Positions 16,794 to 25,826 of a DNA stretch of 64,000 nt are shown piece by piece; the first letter of the stretch is position 1, and every line of letters begins with the position of its first letter. Where the stretch lies: the NCBI GenBank assembly GCA_030348385.1, contig JAUCFP010000006.1, forward strand, positions 1,302,001-1,366,000, in the 5' to 3' direction. Source of the stretch: Cytobacillus sp. NJ13. Its GTDB lineage: Bacteria > Bacillota > Bacilli > Bacillales > Cytobacillaceae. The translations under genes and the position numbers were made by a program. Below the pieces are notes generated by a model. That model was given only the letters and a program-made list of their open reading frames with translations. It was not told where the DNA came from and did no database searches.

Positions 16794-18335
16794 TTAAGGC
16801 ATCTCAACTTTGGAAGATAACGGAGTAAATTGAAGGCTATTTTTGTGTATTCTGTTTTTGCCCTGCCACTCCTTCCTTTCTTCTTTAATATCCTGAATTT
16901 TATGTGCTCCGCGGCTTTCTTTCCTTGCAGCCGCAGAGATTGCTGATGCCCATGCGGATCGTACTTTATCACGAATCTGGAGAGCCTGAATACTTTTTTC
17001 ATTCTCCAAATTTAATGCGATTAAATATAATTCATCTGCAGCTTCCTTCAAAGAACGGGAGGTTCTTTCAATCCCCACCTTCTGCCACATAACTGCTTTT
17101 ACTTTCTTGATCGTTTCAGCTTCATCCATTATTGGAGAATTATCTATTAATTCTTCTGTTCCTGAGACCATAATGCTAGATATTCTATCCATCGATTTTT
17201 CCTGTACAGCCATCTTTCCCGCACGGTGTCCAAAAACCAGTGATTCAGTTAAAGATCCTCCGCCTAAACGATTCGCCCCATGCAGTCCGCCTGTCACTTC
17301 TCCGCAAGCATATAGACCCGGAACGTTCGTTCTCCCCCATTCATCTGTCTGGATTCCACCCATACAATAATGCTGTACAGGACTCATAACCCATTCTCCT
17401 ACATGTCCTTTTTGAAACAGACGATACAGGTATGGACTGTCAAGCTGAAGAATATTTCCTGCCACTGCAGAAAAATCCAGCAGTACTTTATTTTCCTTAA
17501 ACATCGCATAACTGAGTTTGTCTCTTGTTTCAAGCTCTTTTTTAGGATACTTTTCCATAAACCGTTCCCCTCTATCGTTTACAAGAAAAGCCCCTTTCGC
17601 AAAAATTTTTGTCATGATATCAATATTTGCCGGATGCTGCAAACGGTATGGATAAAATTGCACAAACTCCATATCAACAAGAATAGCGCCATGTCTCCAT
17701 GCCATGCCGATTCCTTCACCCGATACATCCCTTGGGTTATCCGAAGATTGATAGAGTCCTCCAAAACCCCCGGTTGCCAATATGACAGCTGGTGAATAAA
17801 TAATATGAAACTCCTTGTCTTTTTGGAACAGTGCACCTTTTACTTCATTATTATCTTTTATTAAATCAACAACTGCAGAGTGTTCATGAAAATCAATACC
17901 TATTTCTATTGCATAATCACGCATTGGCTTTGTAATATTTTTTCCAAGTCCGGTTCCGGCATAAACTCTTCTTGGGTGGGAATGGCCAGGAGTAATAACC
18001 ACCTTTTCCCTTTCTAAATGAATTCCAAATTTGCTTTCTAATTCATTGACTCTGACAGTACATTCTTCGGCTAAAATTCTTGCTAACCTTTTATCTGATA
18101 AATGCCTGCCTCCTTCTAATAGATCCTTTAAGAACATATCAGGAGAATCTCCAGGAGAAAAAATGGCCGAATGCACACTATCTGAAATAACAGATGAACC
18201 CCCAAGCCCTGCTTTTCCTTTTGTAACCAGAACCACAGATGCACCCTCTTCTTTAGCAGAAATGGCAGCAGCCAAAGCAGCCTGCCCCCCGCCAATTACC
18301 ATTACGTCATATTGATTATATTGAATTGCCCTCAT
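16794..18335 (-). CDS. FAD-dependent fumarate reductase/succinate dehydrogenase-like flavoprotein
   Basis: About 513 aa from ATG 18335, which overlaps the stop of the SdhB gene (ATGA). The N-terminus has the FAD motif VMVIGGGQAALAAA. NDRGERFMEKYPK, HYCMGGIQTDEWGRT, GLYACGEVTGGLHGANRLGG and GSLTESLVFG are hallmarks of the SdhA/FrdA/NadB group. It is a second flavoprotein in an operon that already has a complete SdhCAB, and it is not a duplicate of that SdhA. It may oxidise or reduce a related dicarboxylate with the same membrane partners, or act alone as a soluble enoate reductase. Its role is inferred from context. Confidence 0.85.
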   Translation of the reverse strand: MRAIQYNQYDVMVIGGGQAALAAAISAKEEGASVVLVTKGKAGLGGSSVISDSVHSAIFSPGDSPDMFLKDLLEGGRHLSDKRLARILAEECTVRVNELESKFGIHLEREKVVITPGHSHPRRVYAGTGLGKNITKPMRDYAIEIGIDFHEHSAVVDLIKDNNEVKGALFQKDKEFHIIYSPAVILATGGFGGLYQSSDNPRDVSGEGIGMAWRHGAILVDMEFVQFYPYRLQHPANIDIMTKIFAKGAFLVNDRGERFMEKYPKKELETRDKLSYAMFKENKVLLDFSAVAGNILQLDSPYLYRLFQKGHVGEWVMSPVQHYCMGGIQTDEWGRTNVPGLYACGEVTGGLHGANRLGGGSLTESLVFGHRAGKMAVQEKSMDRISSIMVSGTEELIDNSPIMDEAETIKKVKAVMWQKVGIERTSRSLKEAADELYLIALNLENEKSIQALQIRDKVRSAWASAISAAARKESRGAHKIQDIKEERKEWQGKNRIHKNSLQFTPLSSKVEMP

Positions 18336-19084
18336 CTCTTTAACCAGCTCCATAATGCAAATCTATTTACATCTTTATTTAGTTCAGCAATGGCAGTTGT
18401 TAATGGGATTTCCTTAGGGCAAACCTGAACACAGTTCTGGGAGTTTCCGCAGTTAGCTAACCCTTCCTCCCCAATCATTACTGATAATCTATCATTCTTC
18501 TGCTGTGCTCCAGTAGGGTGCATATTAAAATATTTAGTCTGCCCCAATGCCTGCGGGCCAATAAATGGTGAGCCGCTATTAACATTTGGGCATGCATCCA
18601 GGCAGCATCCGCAGGTCATACAGGTTGAATACTTATAAGCTTCTTGCTGCACATCTGAGGAAATTAGAGGACCAGCACCCAATGCATAGGTTCCATCAAG
18701 AGGGATCCACCCTTTTATTTTCTTGAGAGCACTAAACATGCGGTCTCTGTTTACAACCAGATCCTTTTCTACAGGAAATGTTTCCATTGGCTCTAAATGG
18801 ATTGGCTGTTCCAGCCGATCCACTAAGGTAGAGCACGCCTGGCGGACTTTTCCATTTATTCTCATGCTGCATGCTCCGCAGACTTCCTCCAGACAGTTAT
18901 ACTCCCAAGCTACTGATCTTACTTTTTCTCCCTTCGCGTTAACCGGATTTTTCTGTATCTCCATTAAGGCAGATATTACATTCATATTCTTCCGGAAAGG
19001 TATGTTAAATTCCTCCCAGTAAAAGGGAGAATCGGAGGAATCTTTTCGCTTTATTTTAAGCTTGATATCTACTGCAGCACCCAT
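18332..19084 (-). CDS. sdhB: Succinate dehydrogenase iron-sulphur subunit
   Basis: 250 aa, as in Bacillus SdhB. The [2Fe-2S] domain has cysteines in CLEEVCGACSMRINGKVRQAC, and the C-terminal domain has CMTCGCCLDACP and CGNSQNCVQVCPKEIP for the [4Fe-4S] and [3Fe-4S] clusters. It passes electrons from the flavoprotein to the cytochrome b subunit. It lies 18 bp after SdhA and overlaps the second flavoprotein gene by 4 bp. The cluster order sdhC-sdhA-sdhB is that of Bacillus, but here it is embedded in a catabolic operon, so this is probably a second set besides the housekeeping one. Confidence 0.93.
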   Translation of the reverse strand: MGAAVDIKLKIKRKDSSDSPFYWEEFNIPFRKNMNVISALMEIQKNPVNAKGEKVRSVAWEYNCLEEVCGACSMRINGKVRQACSTLVDRLEQPIHLEPMETFPVEKDLVVNRDRMFSALKKIKGWIPLDGTYALGAGPLISSDVQQEAYKYSTCMTCGCCLDACPNVNSGSPFIGPQALGQTKYFNMHPTGAQQKNDRLSVMIGEEGLANCGNSQNCVQVCPKEIPLTTAIAELNKDVNRFALWSWLKR

Positions 19085-19102
19085 CTTTTCACCTTCTTTT
19101 CC

Positions 19103-20878
19103 TTATACTTTTGATGCCTCTTCTTTTTGCCCTGATGTTACAATGTCATATCTCCTTGGCCTTGGAGCGATATATTTAAGATCAACTGGTTCATAAGAAA
19201 GGCTTGGACCAAACGGGGTATACGTAGCAATTGTAGTTTTTAGCCAATTCTCATCATCTCTATTAGGGAACCCAGGTTTATAGTGGGCCCCCCTGCTCTC
19301 ATTCCGGTTAAGAGCGCCAAGCGTAATGACCCTGGAAAGCTCAAGCATATTTTTAAGCTGACGGACAAACGGTACGGTTCTGTTATGCCACCTTGATGTA
19401 TCATCAATTCCAATGTTCCTGAAACGCGCCTGAAGTTCCTGAAGCTTCTCATCTGTTTTTTGAAGGCGATCATTATATCTGACAACGGTCACATTATCCA
19501 CCATCCAGTCACTCATCTCGACATGCAGCTGATATGGATTTTCATGCCCGTTCATTTTGTAGATTTTTTCAACTTCTTCTTCTTGCTTTCTCTGTTCATT
19601 TTCAAAAATGAATGGTGCAAGGTCTTCACAAGATTTTTCAAGGCTATTTATATAGCTGACAGCATTAGGGCCTGCCACCATCCCTCCATATATAGCCGAA
19701 ACTAAGGAATTAGCTCCAAGGCGGTTTCCACCGTGAAATTGGTAATCACATTCTCCGCATGCAAAAAGGCCTGGTATATTTGTCATCTGATCATAATCAA
19801 CCCAGAGGCCTCCCATTGAGTAATGCATAGCCGGGAATATTTTCATCGGGAGCTTTCTTGGATCATCGCCCACAAATTTTTCGTAGATATCAAGAATTCC
19901 GCCAAGCTTTCTCTGCAGTAATTCTGCAGGCAGGTGGGAAAGATCAAGGTAAACCTTATTTTCTCCGTTGATGCCAAGCTTGAGGTCAACGCATACATGG
20001 AAGATTTCCCTTGTTGCAATATCCCTAGGAACGAGATTTCCGTAAGCAGGATACTTCTCCTCGAGAAAATACCATGGTTTACCATCTTTGTAGACCCATA
20101 CTCTTCCACCCTCACCGCGGGCTGACTCTGACATCAGCCGAAGTTTATCATCCCCTGGAATTGCAGTTGGATGAATCTGAATAAATTCGCCATTTGCATA
20201 TCTGGCCCCTTGCTGGTATGCAATGCTATGTGCACTTCCTGTATTGATGATCGAATTTGTACTTTTTCTAAAGATATTGCCAATACCGCCTGATGCTAAA
20301 ATGACTGCATCTGATTTAAATGTCTGAATTGCCATCGATTTTAAATTCTGAGCAGAAATGCCTCTGCATCTTCCTTCATCATCTTTAATAAGCGATACTA
20401 ATTCCCAGTATTCAAATTTTTCAACAAGACCCTCAGCTTCATATTTGCGAACCTGTTCATCCAGCGCATAAAGAATTTGCTGACCTGTTGTGGATCCAGC
20501 AAAAGCCGTCCTGGAATATTTGGCGCCTCCCAGCCTTCTAAAATCAATATGGCCTTCTTCTGTACGGTTAAATTGCACACCCATTCTAGCCAATAAATAA
20601 ATAATGTCCGGAGCAGCTTCGCACATTGCTTTTACAGGAGGCTGATTGGCTAAGAAGTCACCGCCATAAATCGTATCATCAAAGTGCTCCCATACAGAGT
20701 CCCCTTCTCCCTTTGTATTTACAGCCCCATTGATGCCACCTTGCGCACACACCGAATGGGAACGGCGAACCGGGACAAGAGAAAACAATTTCACTTTCTT
20801 TTTGGCTTCTGCTATTTTAATAGTGGCCATCAATCCTGCCAGGCCGCCGCCTATCACAATAATTTCCTGGTTATTCAT
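19103..20878 (-). CDS. sdhA: Succinate dehydrogenase flavoprotein subunit
   Basis: 591 aa from ATG 20878 (AGAGGGGATATT upstream); the longer frame to 20917 lacks a binding site. It is clearly Bacillus-type SdhA, with FAD motif IVIGGGLAGLMA, the covalent-FAD histidine in SHSVCAQGGINGA, IHPTAIPGDDKLRLMSE, ESARGEGGRVW, PRDIATREI, and HGGNRLGANSL with the active-site Arg. It oxidises succinate to fumarate at the membrane. Similarity to TCA-cycle SdhA is high, unlike the divergent SucCD-like ligase in this operon. Either plain succinate or a methyl-substituted succinate could be the substrate. Confidence 0.95.
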   Translation of the reverse strand: MNNQEIIVIGGGLAGLMATIKIAEAKKKVKLFSLVPVRRSHSVCAQGGINGAVNTKGEGDSVWEHFDDTIYGGDFLANQPPVKAMCEAAPDIIYLLARMGVQFNRTEEGHIDFRRLGGAKYSRTAFAGSTTGQQILYALDEQVRKYEAEGLVEKFEYWELVSLIKDDEGRCRGISAQNLKSMAIQTFKSDAVILASGGIGNIFRKSTNSIINTGSAHSIAYQQGARYANGEFIQIHPTAIPGDDKLRLMSESARGEGGRVWVYKDGKPWYFLEEKYPAYGNLVPRDIATREIFHVCVDLKLGINGENKVYLDLSHLPAELLQRKLGGILDIYEKFVGDDPRKLPMKIFPAMHYSMGGLWVDYDQMTNIPGLFACGECDYQFHGGNRLGANSLVSAIYGGMVAGPNAVSYINSLEKSCEDLAPFIFENEQRKQEEEVEKIYKMNGHENPYQLHVEMSDWMVDNVTVVRYNDRLQKTDEKLQELQARFRNIGIDDTSRWHNRTVPFVRQLKNMLELSRVITLGALNRNESRGAHYKPGFPNRDDENWLKTTIATYTPFGPSLSYEPVDLKYIAPRPRRYDIVTSGQKEEASKV

Positions 20879-20929
20879 AATATCCCCTCTCCATTTGAAA
20901 GTTCTAGTATTTGCCATCCTGGATGGCGT

Positions 20930-21568
20930 TTAACTAACAAATGAAATTAGACTTCCCAATCCCAAGACAGTTAAAATAATAAACAATCCAAAGCACAGAT
21001 TCCTGACCGCTTTTTGGGATGAAGGACCAATTGTTAACCCCCAAGTTATGAGAGCAGTGGAAATTCCATTTGTAAAATGATAGGTTGTGCTTAATACACC
21101 AGCCATATAAAAAATCATCATAAAAGGGTTTGCCAGATGTTCCCCAACCACCTGATGATTAACCTCATTTCCGCTGATTACAGGACTAATTCTAAGTGAC
21201 CAGACATGATAAATAACAAAAATAAAGGTAATGATTCCTGTAACCCTTTGGAGCAGAAAATTTATGTTTTGTTTGTATTTATATACATGAGCATTCGGTT
21301 TGGAAATGAAGGATAGATAGATTCCGTATATAGCATGAAATAATAGGGGAATGGCTATAAATCCAATTTCAAGCAAGAGCAAAAATGGGAGATTGAGCAT
21401 AAAGTGAATATGTTCATCATATTTCTCGCTTCCGAGGATAGCCAATGCATTCCCCATTAAGTGCTGTATTAAAAAAAGGCCTAGCGGGATTAGCCCCGCT
21501 AGTGAATGCAGTCTTGTAAGAACAAATCTTCTTGAATTTGAAAGAGGCGCTACTGTATTTGTTTGCAC
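20930..21568 (-). CDS. sdhC: Succinate dehydrogenase cytochrome b558 subunit
   Basis: 212 aa, starting at GTG 21568 (GGGGGAAGAG upstream). It has five hydrophobic segments and histidines placed as in the di-haem cytochrome b558 of Bacillus (RLHSLAGLIPLGLFLIQHL near the N-terminus, VIYHVWSLR, TYHFTNGIST). It anchors SdhA and SdhB and reduces menaquinone. Its start overlaps the end of the MmgE/PrpD gene by 19 bp, so it is translated as part of the operon. The presence of the membrane anchor shows the operon encodes a full respiratory complex. Confidence 0.92.
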   Translation of the reverse strand: MQTNTVAPLSNSRRFVLTRLHSLAGLIPLGLFLIQHLMGNALAILGSEKYDEHIHFMLNLPFLLLLEIGFIAIPLLFHAIYGIYLSFISKPNAHVYKYKQNINFLLQRVTGIITFIFVIYHVWSLRISPVISGNEVNHQVVGEHLANPFMMIFYMAGVLSTTYHFTNGISTALITWGLTIGPSSQKAVRNLCFGLFIILTVLGLGSLISFVS

Positions 21569-22908
21569 GACTCTTCCCCCGCTTCCATCATTTCAGCTGC
21601 GCTAATTTCTTCTAATTGTAAAATTGCCTGAACCTTTTCTTCAGCGTTCCATACTTTGTCTAAAGTCATAGTTATAAATTTTTGAATCAGTTCTTCCTTA
21701 TCCGCAGGTTTTTCAGGATCACCCTTTGGATAATCTGTTCCTTCACTGAATGTTCTGCCATCATTCAATGTAATGACTACCTTTGCCCCCCATTTTTCAG
21801 GATAAGCATTTTCATAATAAGGATCTGCTTCAACACTGACTTTTTTCATCAACTCTATAATCTCAGGCGATTGTAAAATTTCTATATTATAATCTCTTAA
21901 TGATGCAGAACCCTTTATTGCAATGAGTGCCGCGCAAAACTGGCTGCTGAATTTAGAAGCGTACACTGTATCAGGGTTTGGGTTATCTGTTATATTCAGG
22001 ACAGTTTGATAGGTTTTTATTGAGATGCTCTGTATTTGCTCATGGGTGAGGGCGTTTTCCTTCATGATGTTTAAAATACAATCCATCGCTGGATGTGTGT
22101 GGCGGCAGGACGCATGGATTTTAAAACTATTTTCTATAATCTTAAATTCTTTGCCAAGATTCCTTGTAATTTTATCTGCATCATATTTCTCTGACATGGC
22201 ATTAAAAAAGCCCCTTCTGCCTTCCAGTATTTTTGATGCGGAAGTGAAATCCTTTTTTGCAAGTAAGGCAGCAAGTGCGCCATTATAAGCTGCTTTTGCA
22301 GTATGCAGCTGTTTCGTGTTAGCTCCATCCTCAATAAACTCCCATAAACCGGCTGCTTGTGTGCCAGCATTTCCGAGAGCATACATCGTTTGCTCCACAT
22401 TTAAGTTAAGAAGCTTAGCTACTGCTGCAGCAGAACCAAAAGTCCCGCAGGTTGCTGTGTTATGCCAGAAATAATAATGGGAAGGAGAAACAGCCTCTCC
22501 AATTCTGTAGCAAATTTCATAACCCACAGCTACAGCGGTAATTAGGTCTTTTCCGCTTAATCCATAGGCTTCAGCAACAGCTGCAGCTGCTGGAATGACC
22601 ACCGTGCCGGCATGGATAATGGATGATTTATGAATATCATCCAGCTCTACAATATGGCTGGCAGCTGCGTTGACTAAGCAGGCATTGCCAATTGAAGACT
22701 TTCCCCCGGTAATAAGTGTTGCTTGTTCATTCCCGCCCCATTCTTGAGTCAATTCTAATATGGATTGAATCGGTTTTTCATCTTTTCCCGCAAGTGCTGA
22801 GCCATACCAATCCAAAATACATAGTTTGGTATACTCAACAACTTCATAAGGCAAATCTTCAAATCTAACATTACTAGCATATTCAGCTAACATTCTGGTT
22901 AATGTCAT
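21550..22908 (-). CDS. MmgE/PrpD family protein (2-methylcitrate dehydratase-like)
   Basis: 452 aa. The family fold is shown by LCILDWYGSALAG, AASHIVELDDIHKSSIIHAGTVVIPAAAA, YEICYRIGEA and the helical lid with KIHASCRHTHPAMD. Members dehydrate 2-methylcitrate, decarboxylate cis-aconitate to itaconate, or isomerise related acids; the exact activity is not predictable. It overlaps both neighbours (SucD-like by 4 bp, SdhC by 19 bp). The second MmgE/PrpD gene (27314-28666) is only distantly alike, so two different hydro-lyase steps may exist in the pathway. Confidence 0.85.
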   Translation of the reverse strand: MTLTRMLAEYASNVRFEDLPYEVVEYTKLCILDWYGSALAGKDEKPIQSILELTQEWGGNEQATLITGGKSSIGNACLVNAAASHIVELDDIHKSSIIHAGTVVIPAAAAVAEAYGLSGKDLITAVAVGYEICYRIGEAVSPSHYYFWHNTATCGTFGSAAAVAKLLNLNVEQTMYALGNAGTQAAGLWEFIEDGANTKQLHTAKAAYNGALAALLAKKDFTSASKILEGRRGFFNAMSEKYDADKITRNLGKEFKIIENSFKIHASCRHTHPAMDCILNIMKENALTHEQIQSISIKTYQTVLNITDNPNPDTVYASKFSSQFCAALIAIKGSASLRDYNIEILQSPEIIELMKKVSVEADPYYENAYPEKWGAKVVITLNDGRTFSEGTDYPKGDPEKPADKEELIQKFITMTLDKVWNAEEKVQAILQLEEISAAEMMEAGEESCKQIQ

Positions 22909-23822
22909 TTTACTTCACCTACTTTTGCTCCTAAAACTGTTTGTAAAACGCTAATGATATCATCATACTTCTCCACTACATTTGCACCTGAGTCTTTAAG
23001 CGCTTTCATCTTTAATGAAGGTCGGCCTGTATTTCCGGAAATCATCGCACCGGCATGGCCAAAAACAGTCCCTTCCGGCATGGATTCTGTAAACTTGCCG
23101 GCAACAAATGATATTAACGGCTTTGTAAAACCACCCTCTTTTAATAATTGGGCAGCGTCCTCTTCAAATGAGGTTCCTGGCTCTGAAAAAGTAACAACAG
23201 CTTCTGTATCATCGTCTTTTTCAAACAGAACAAGAAGGTCTTTAATCGTGGTTCCGATCAAGCTATCTCCGCCAATGCCTATACTTGTTGTAACACCAAA
23301 CCCGGCCCTCTTAACCATCCAGGAGGTTTCAGCAGTCATCCCGCCGCTTCTTGATATCACTCCGACATTTCCAGGAACGAAACAGCGTTCAGGCCGATCT
23401 CCACCTATTGATCCCATCTTTATGCGGTCCTTTGGATTGATCATGCCAACCGTATTAGGACCGATGATCGTAACATTTTCTTTTCGCGCAGCGTATAGCA
23501 ATTTTACTGCATCATGCTGAGGTATATTTTCTGTTGTAACAACAATCAGCTTAATTCCAATGGATATTGCTTCGAGAACAGCATCCAATGCAAACGCAGG
23601 AGGCACAACAATAAGAGTTGCATTAATATCATGCTTTTTAACAGCTTCTGCAACCGTGTCGTAAACTGGTACTCCTTGAACATGCTGTCCTCCTTTACCA
23701 GGTGTAATGCCAGCAAAAATTTTAGTACCATAGGCAAGAGTATGGCTGACAATCATAGAAGCTTCCCGGCCTGTAATTCCTTGTACAGCTAATCGAGTGT
23801 TTTGATTGATTAGAATTGACAT
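22905..23822 (-). CDS. SucD-like ADP-forming acid-CoA ligase, alpha subunit (divergent)
   Basis: 305 aa. The CoA-binding Rossmann domain starts LINQNTRLAVQGITGRE, with GITPGKGGQHVQGVPVY. The phosphohistidine is His256 in VFGHAGAMISG. Differences from housekeeping SucD are clear: GPNTVGMINP replaces GPNCPGVITP, and SEPGTSFEEDA replaces the EIGGxxEExA segment. It makes an acyl-CoA from acid, CoA and ATP/GTP, or the reverse. The divergence, and a CitE-type lyase gene nearby, suggest a malate-CoA or citramalate-CoA ligase rather than succinyl-CoA synthetase. This is inference. Confidence 0.85.
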   Translation of the reverse strand: MSILINQNTRLAVQGITGREASMIVSHTLAYGTKIFAGITPGKGGQHVQGVPVYDTVAEAVKKHDINATLIVVPPAFALDAVLEAISIGIKLIVVTTENIPQHDAVKLLYAARKENVTIIGPNTVGMINPKDRIKMGSIGGDRPERCFVPGNVGVISRSGGMTAETSWMVKRAGFGVTTSIGIGGDSLIGTTIKDLLVLFEKDDDTEAVVTFSEPGTSFEEDAAQLLKEGGFTKPLISFVAGKFTESMPEGTVFGHAGAMISGNTGRPSLKMKALKDSGANVVEKYDDIISVLQTVLGAKVGEVK

Positions 23823-25022
23823 TTAGGATACCCCTCTCATCTTTTTAACCATTTCTGCTGCTGCTTCTTCAATCGTTAAATCTTCCCCGAAATACGTAAT
23901 ACCGGCTTCAAGAAAAATTCTTTTTCCCTCTTCGTCATTAACTCCTGCTTCCCTCACAACAATGGGAAACGTTTCAGGGTCTACGCCTAATTCTTCAATG
24001 GCTTTTACAATTCCCCGGGCAAAGACATCGATTTGTGTATTATTGGTTATGTTGTGTGCCACAAACAGGCCCCTTACTCCTTCCTTGGAGAGGATTCCTT
24101 TTGTTAATCCCGTTACTTTTTCTTCTGGCGGATTACCTCCCGTTTCTGAGTAATTTGCAGGAGAGGCTCCTAAATTAATAAGGGCGTCAAAACTTAATAG
24201 GCTTCCGCCTCCCCCTCCGCACATAAAACCAATTTCACCGCCATCCATTTCCGTATAGCGTGCTGTTCCACGATAATCTGCGTCATTAACTTTTACCATA
24301 TCCTTCTCAAGCTGGGTTAAAGGCCTCCAGGACCGTTCACTGCCTGATTCTACCTTGCCTTCAAGTTCCGGGTGGCGGTATAGCGCCGAATCATCCACAC
24401 CCATAACCGAAGCCGCTGCCATCACTTTTTCATCCCTGGTAAGTACCAATGGGTTAATTTCTAAAATGTAACAGTCATAATTAAGAAAGATATTATATAA
24501 TTTGCAAAGGATTGCAGCAGCTTTTCCTAAAGGCTTGCCCGTAACCCCAAGTCTGCTCCAAATTTCCTTTGACTGGTATGGATGAAGCTCAGTAAAAGGT
24601 TCAACATGATAAACTACTACTTTCTCAGGTGAATCTCTAACAAGATCTTCTACTTCAACTCCACCTTCTGTCGTAGCAATAACTACCGGAACCTGTTTTT
24701 GAGGGTCAATTGTAATAGAAACATACCATTCTTCATCAATATCAATCTTTTCCTCTATCAAAACCTTATCTACAGGAAAATTTCTAACTGTCATACCGAA
24801 AATTTCATCTGCTTTGCTCCTTGCCTCTTCTACAGTGTCTGCAAATTTGATTGCCCCAGCTTTTCCTCTTTTTCCTACCGGAACCAGAGCTTTTAATACA
24901 CATGGTTTTGATAAATGATGTTCAGTAATTTCTTCACTTACCGAAATAACTGCATGGCCTGGCACAGGAACACCATGTTCTTTAAGAATTGTTTTACTAA
25001 CATCCTCCAGCATTCTGCCCAT
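23823..25022 (-). CDS. SucC-like ADP-forming acid-CoA ligase, beta subunit (divergent)
   Basis: 399 aa, slightly longer than normal SucC. The ATP-grasp domain is seen in KALVPVGKRGKAGAIKFADT, LIEEKIDIDEEWYVSITID, YILEINPLV and the C-terminal CoA-ligase domain (FMCGGGGGSLLSFDALINLGASPANYSETGGNP). The canonical SucC start (MNIHEYQ) is missing and the N-terminus is shorter. The gene abuts the alpha subunit with no gap. An operator-like motif sits just ahead of its ribosome binding site (25042-25054). Substrate preference is probably not succinate. Confidence 0.85.
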   Translation of the reverse strand: MGRMLEDVSKTILKEHGVPVPGHAVISVSEEITEHHLSKPCVLKALVPVGKRGKAGAIKFADTVEEARSKADEIFGMTVRNFPVDKVLIEEKIDIDEEWYVSITIDPQKQVPVVIATTEGGVEVEDLVRDSPEKVVVYHVEPFTELHPYQSKEIWSRLGVTGKPLGKAAAILCKLYNIFLNYDCYILEINPLVLTRDEKVMAAASVMGVDDSALYRHPELEGKVESGSERSWRPLTQLEKDMVKVNDADYRGTARYTEMDGGEIGFMCGGGGGSLLSFDALINLGASPANYSETGGNPPEEKVTGLTKGILSKEGVRGLFVAHNITNNTQIDVFARGIVKAIEELGVDPETFPIVVREAGVNDEEGKRIFLEAGITYFGEDLTIEEAAAEMVKKMRGVS

Positions 25023-25041
25023 ATTTCATTTCTCCTTTTTT

Positions 25042-25054
25042 GGATATTGGATCC
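25042..25054 (-). promoter_or_regulatory. Operator-like motif ahead of the SucC-like gene
   Basis: GGATATTGGATCC, immediately upstream of the AAAGGAG site. The same 13-mer (GGATAYWGGATCC) occurs at 25774, 29559 and 39097, with a near copy at 32279. Probably bound by one of the GntR-FCD proteins. Confidence 0.6.
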
Positions 25055-25060
25055 AATTTA

Positions 25061-25083
25061 TAAAAAAAGGGAATTTACTTCCC
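25061..25083 (-). terminator. Short hairpin with T-run after the GntR gene
   Basis: GGGAA/TTCCC stem (25069-25073 and 25079-25083) followed by seven T on the minus strand. The stop codon of the regulator is in the loop. It is a weak terminator that would let only part of the transcription pass into the ligase operon. Confidence 0.45.
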
Positions 25084-25737
25084 TTCTTTCTTCAGGCTTT
25101 CTATTAATGATTCTCCTGTTCGGTAGATATGCTCCGATACAAGATCAGCAGCTGTTTCTTTATCTTTTTTTACAACAGCTTCCAGGATTTTTCTATGTTC
25201 TGTATTTGAGGTTTCAATTTGTCCGGTTAGAAGGTGTGGTGTTTGCTGCGGAAGGCCATTCCACAATGTGCCAATAAATGAATTAAGACGTTCCCAATTA
25301 CACCTTTTTACAAGCAATCGGTGAAAGTCAATGTTATACTGTACAAAAGTGTCTGCATCATCTGCCCTCTCCATTTCGGCTACAAGCGAAGAAAGCTGGG
25401 TGATATCTTCGTCTGTTAATAAATCAACACTTTGGTAAACAGCCATTTTCTCCAATTCAGATCTTAAGGCATAAATTTCTTCAATGTCCTTAATGCTGAT
25501 TGATTTCACTACAGCACCTTTATGTGGCTCCAGCTTAATAAGTCCCTCTGATTCCAGCTTTCTAAATGCTTCTCGGACAGGCATCCTGCTAACGCCCATT
25601 TTTTCTGCCAAATCTGATTGCTTTAACCTTTCGCCCGGCTTGAAATCCCCTCTGATAATCGCTTCTCTTATTACATTGCACACTTTTAAGTGGAGTGTAT
25701 CCCTATTCTCAATTCGTAAGTCCTGATTCATAGACAT
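25075..25737 (-). CDS. GntR family regulator, FCD domain
   Basis: 220 aa. The winged helix contains LAEKMGVSRMPVREAFRKLESEGLIKLEPHKGAVV, and the C-terminal FCD helices include a metal- and carboxylate-binding type arrangement (DIEEIYALRSELE, FHRLLVKR, EHRKILEAVVKKD). It is closely similar to the regulator at 29591-30235. Its own promoter carries the GGATACAGGATCC motif over the -10 region, which suggests autoregulation, and another copy precedes the ligase operon just downstream. The ligand is likely a dicarboxylate. Confidence 0.9.
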   Translation of the reverse strand: MSMNQDLRIENRDTLHLKVCNVIREAIIRGDFKPGERLKQSDLAEKMGVSRMPVREAFRKLESEGLIKLEPHKGAVVKSISIKDIEEIYALRSELEKMAVYQSVDLLTDEDITQLSSLVAEMERADDADTFVQYNIDFHRLLVKRCNWERLNSFIGTLWNGLPQQTPHLLTGQIETSNTEHRKILEAVVKKDKETAADLVSEHIYRTGESLIESLKKEGK

Positions 25738-25772
25738 ATTTCAAATACCTTTCCTAATCCTATTTTAGTTTT

Positions 25773-25801
25773 AGGATACAGGATCCAAATATTATTGTCT
25801 A
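25773..25801 (-). promoter_or_regulatory. Promoter with operator motif for the GntR gene (and ligase operon)
   Basis: Minus strand TAGACA (25796-25801), 17-bp spacer, TATCCT (25773-25778). The motif GGATACAGGATCC (25774-25786) covers the -10 element. AGAAAAGTGTAGAC upstream is nearly repeated at the promoter 39096-39124. Confidence 0.65.
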
Positions 25802-25826
25802 CACTTTTCTGACATTTGAATTGATT

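Noticed and set aside
16772..17002. 5' extension of the fumarase alpha frame by about 77 codons
   Set aside because: It overlaps the flavoprotein gene, and the ATG at 16771 has a strong ribosome binding site and gives the normal family length.
22905..25022. Calling the ligase housekeeping succinyl-CoA synthetase (sucCD)
   Set aside because: Both subunits differ from Bacillus SucCD at conserved stretches and lie in a catabolic, GntR-linked operon, so no gene symbol was given.
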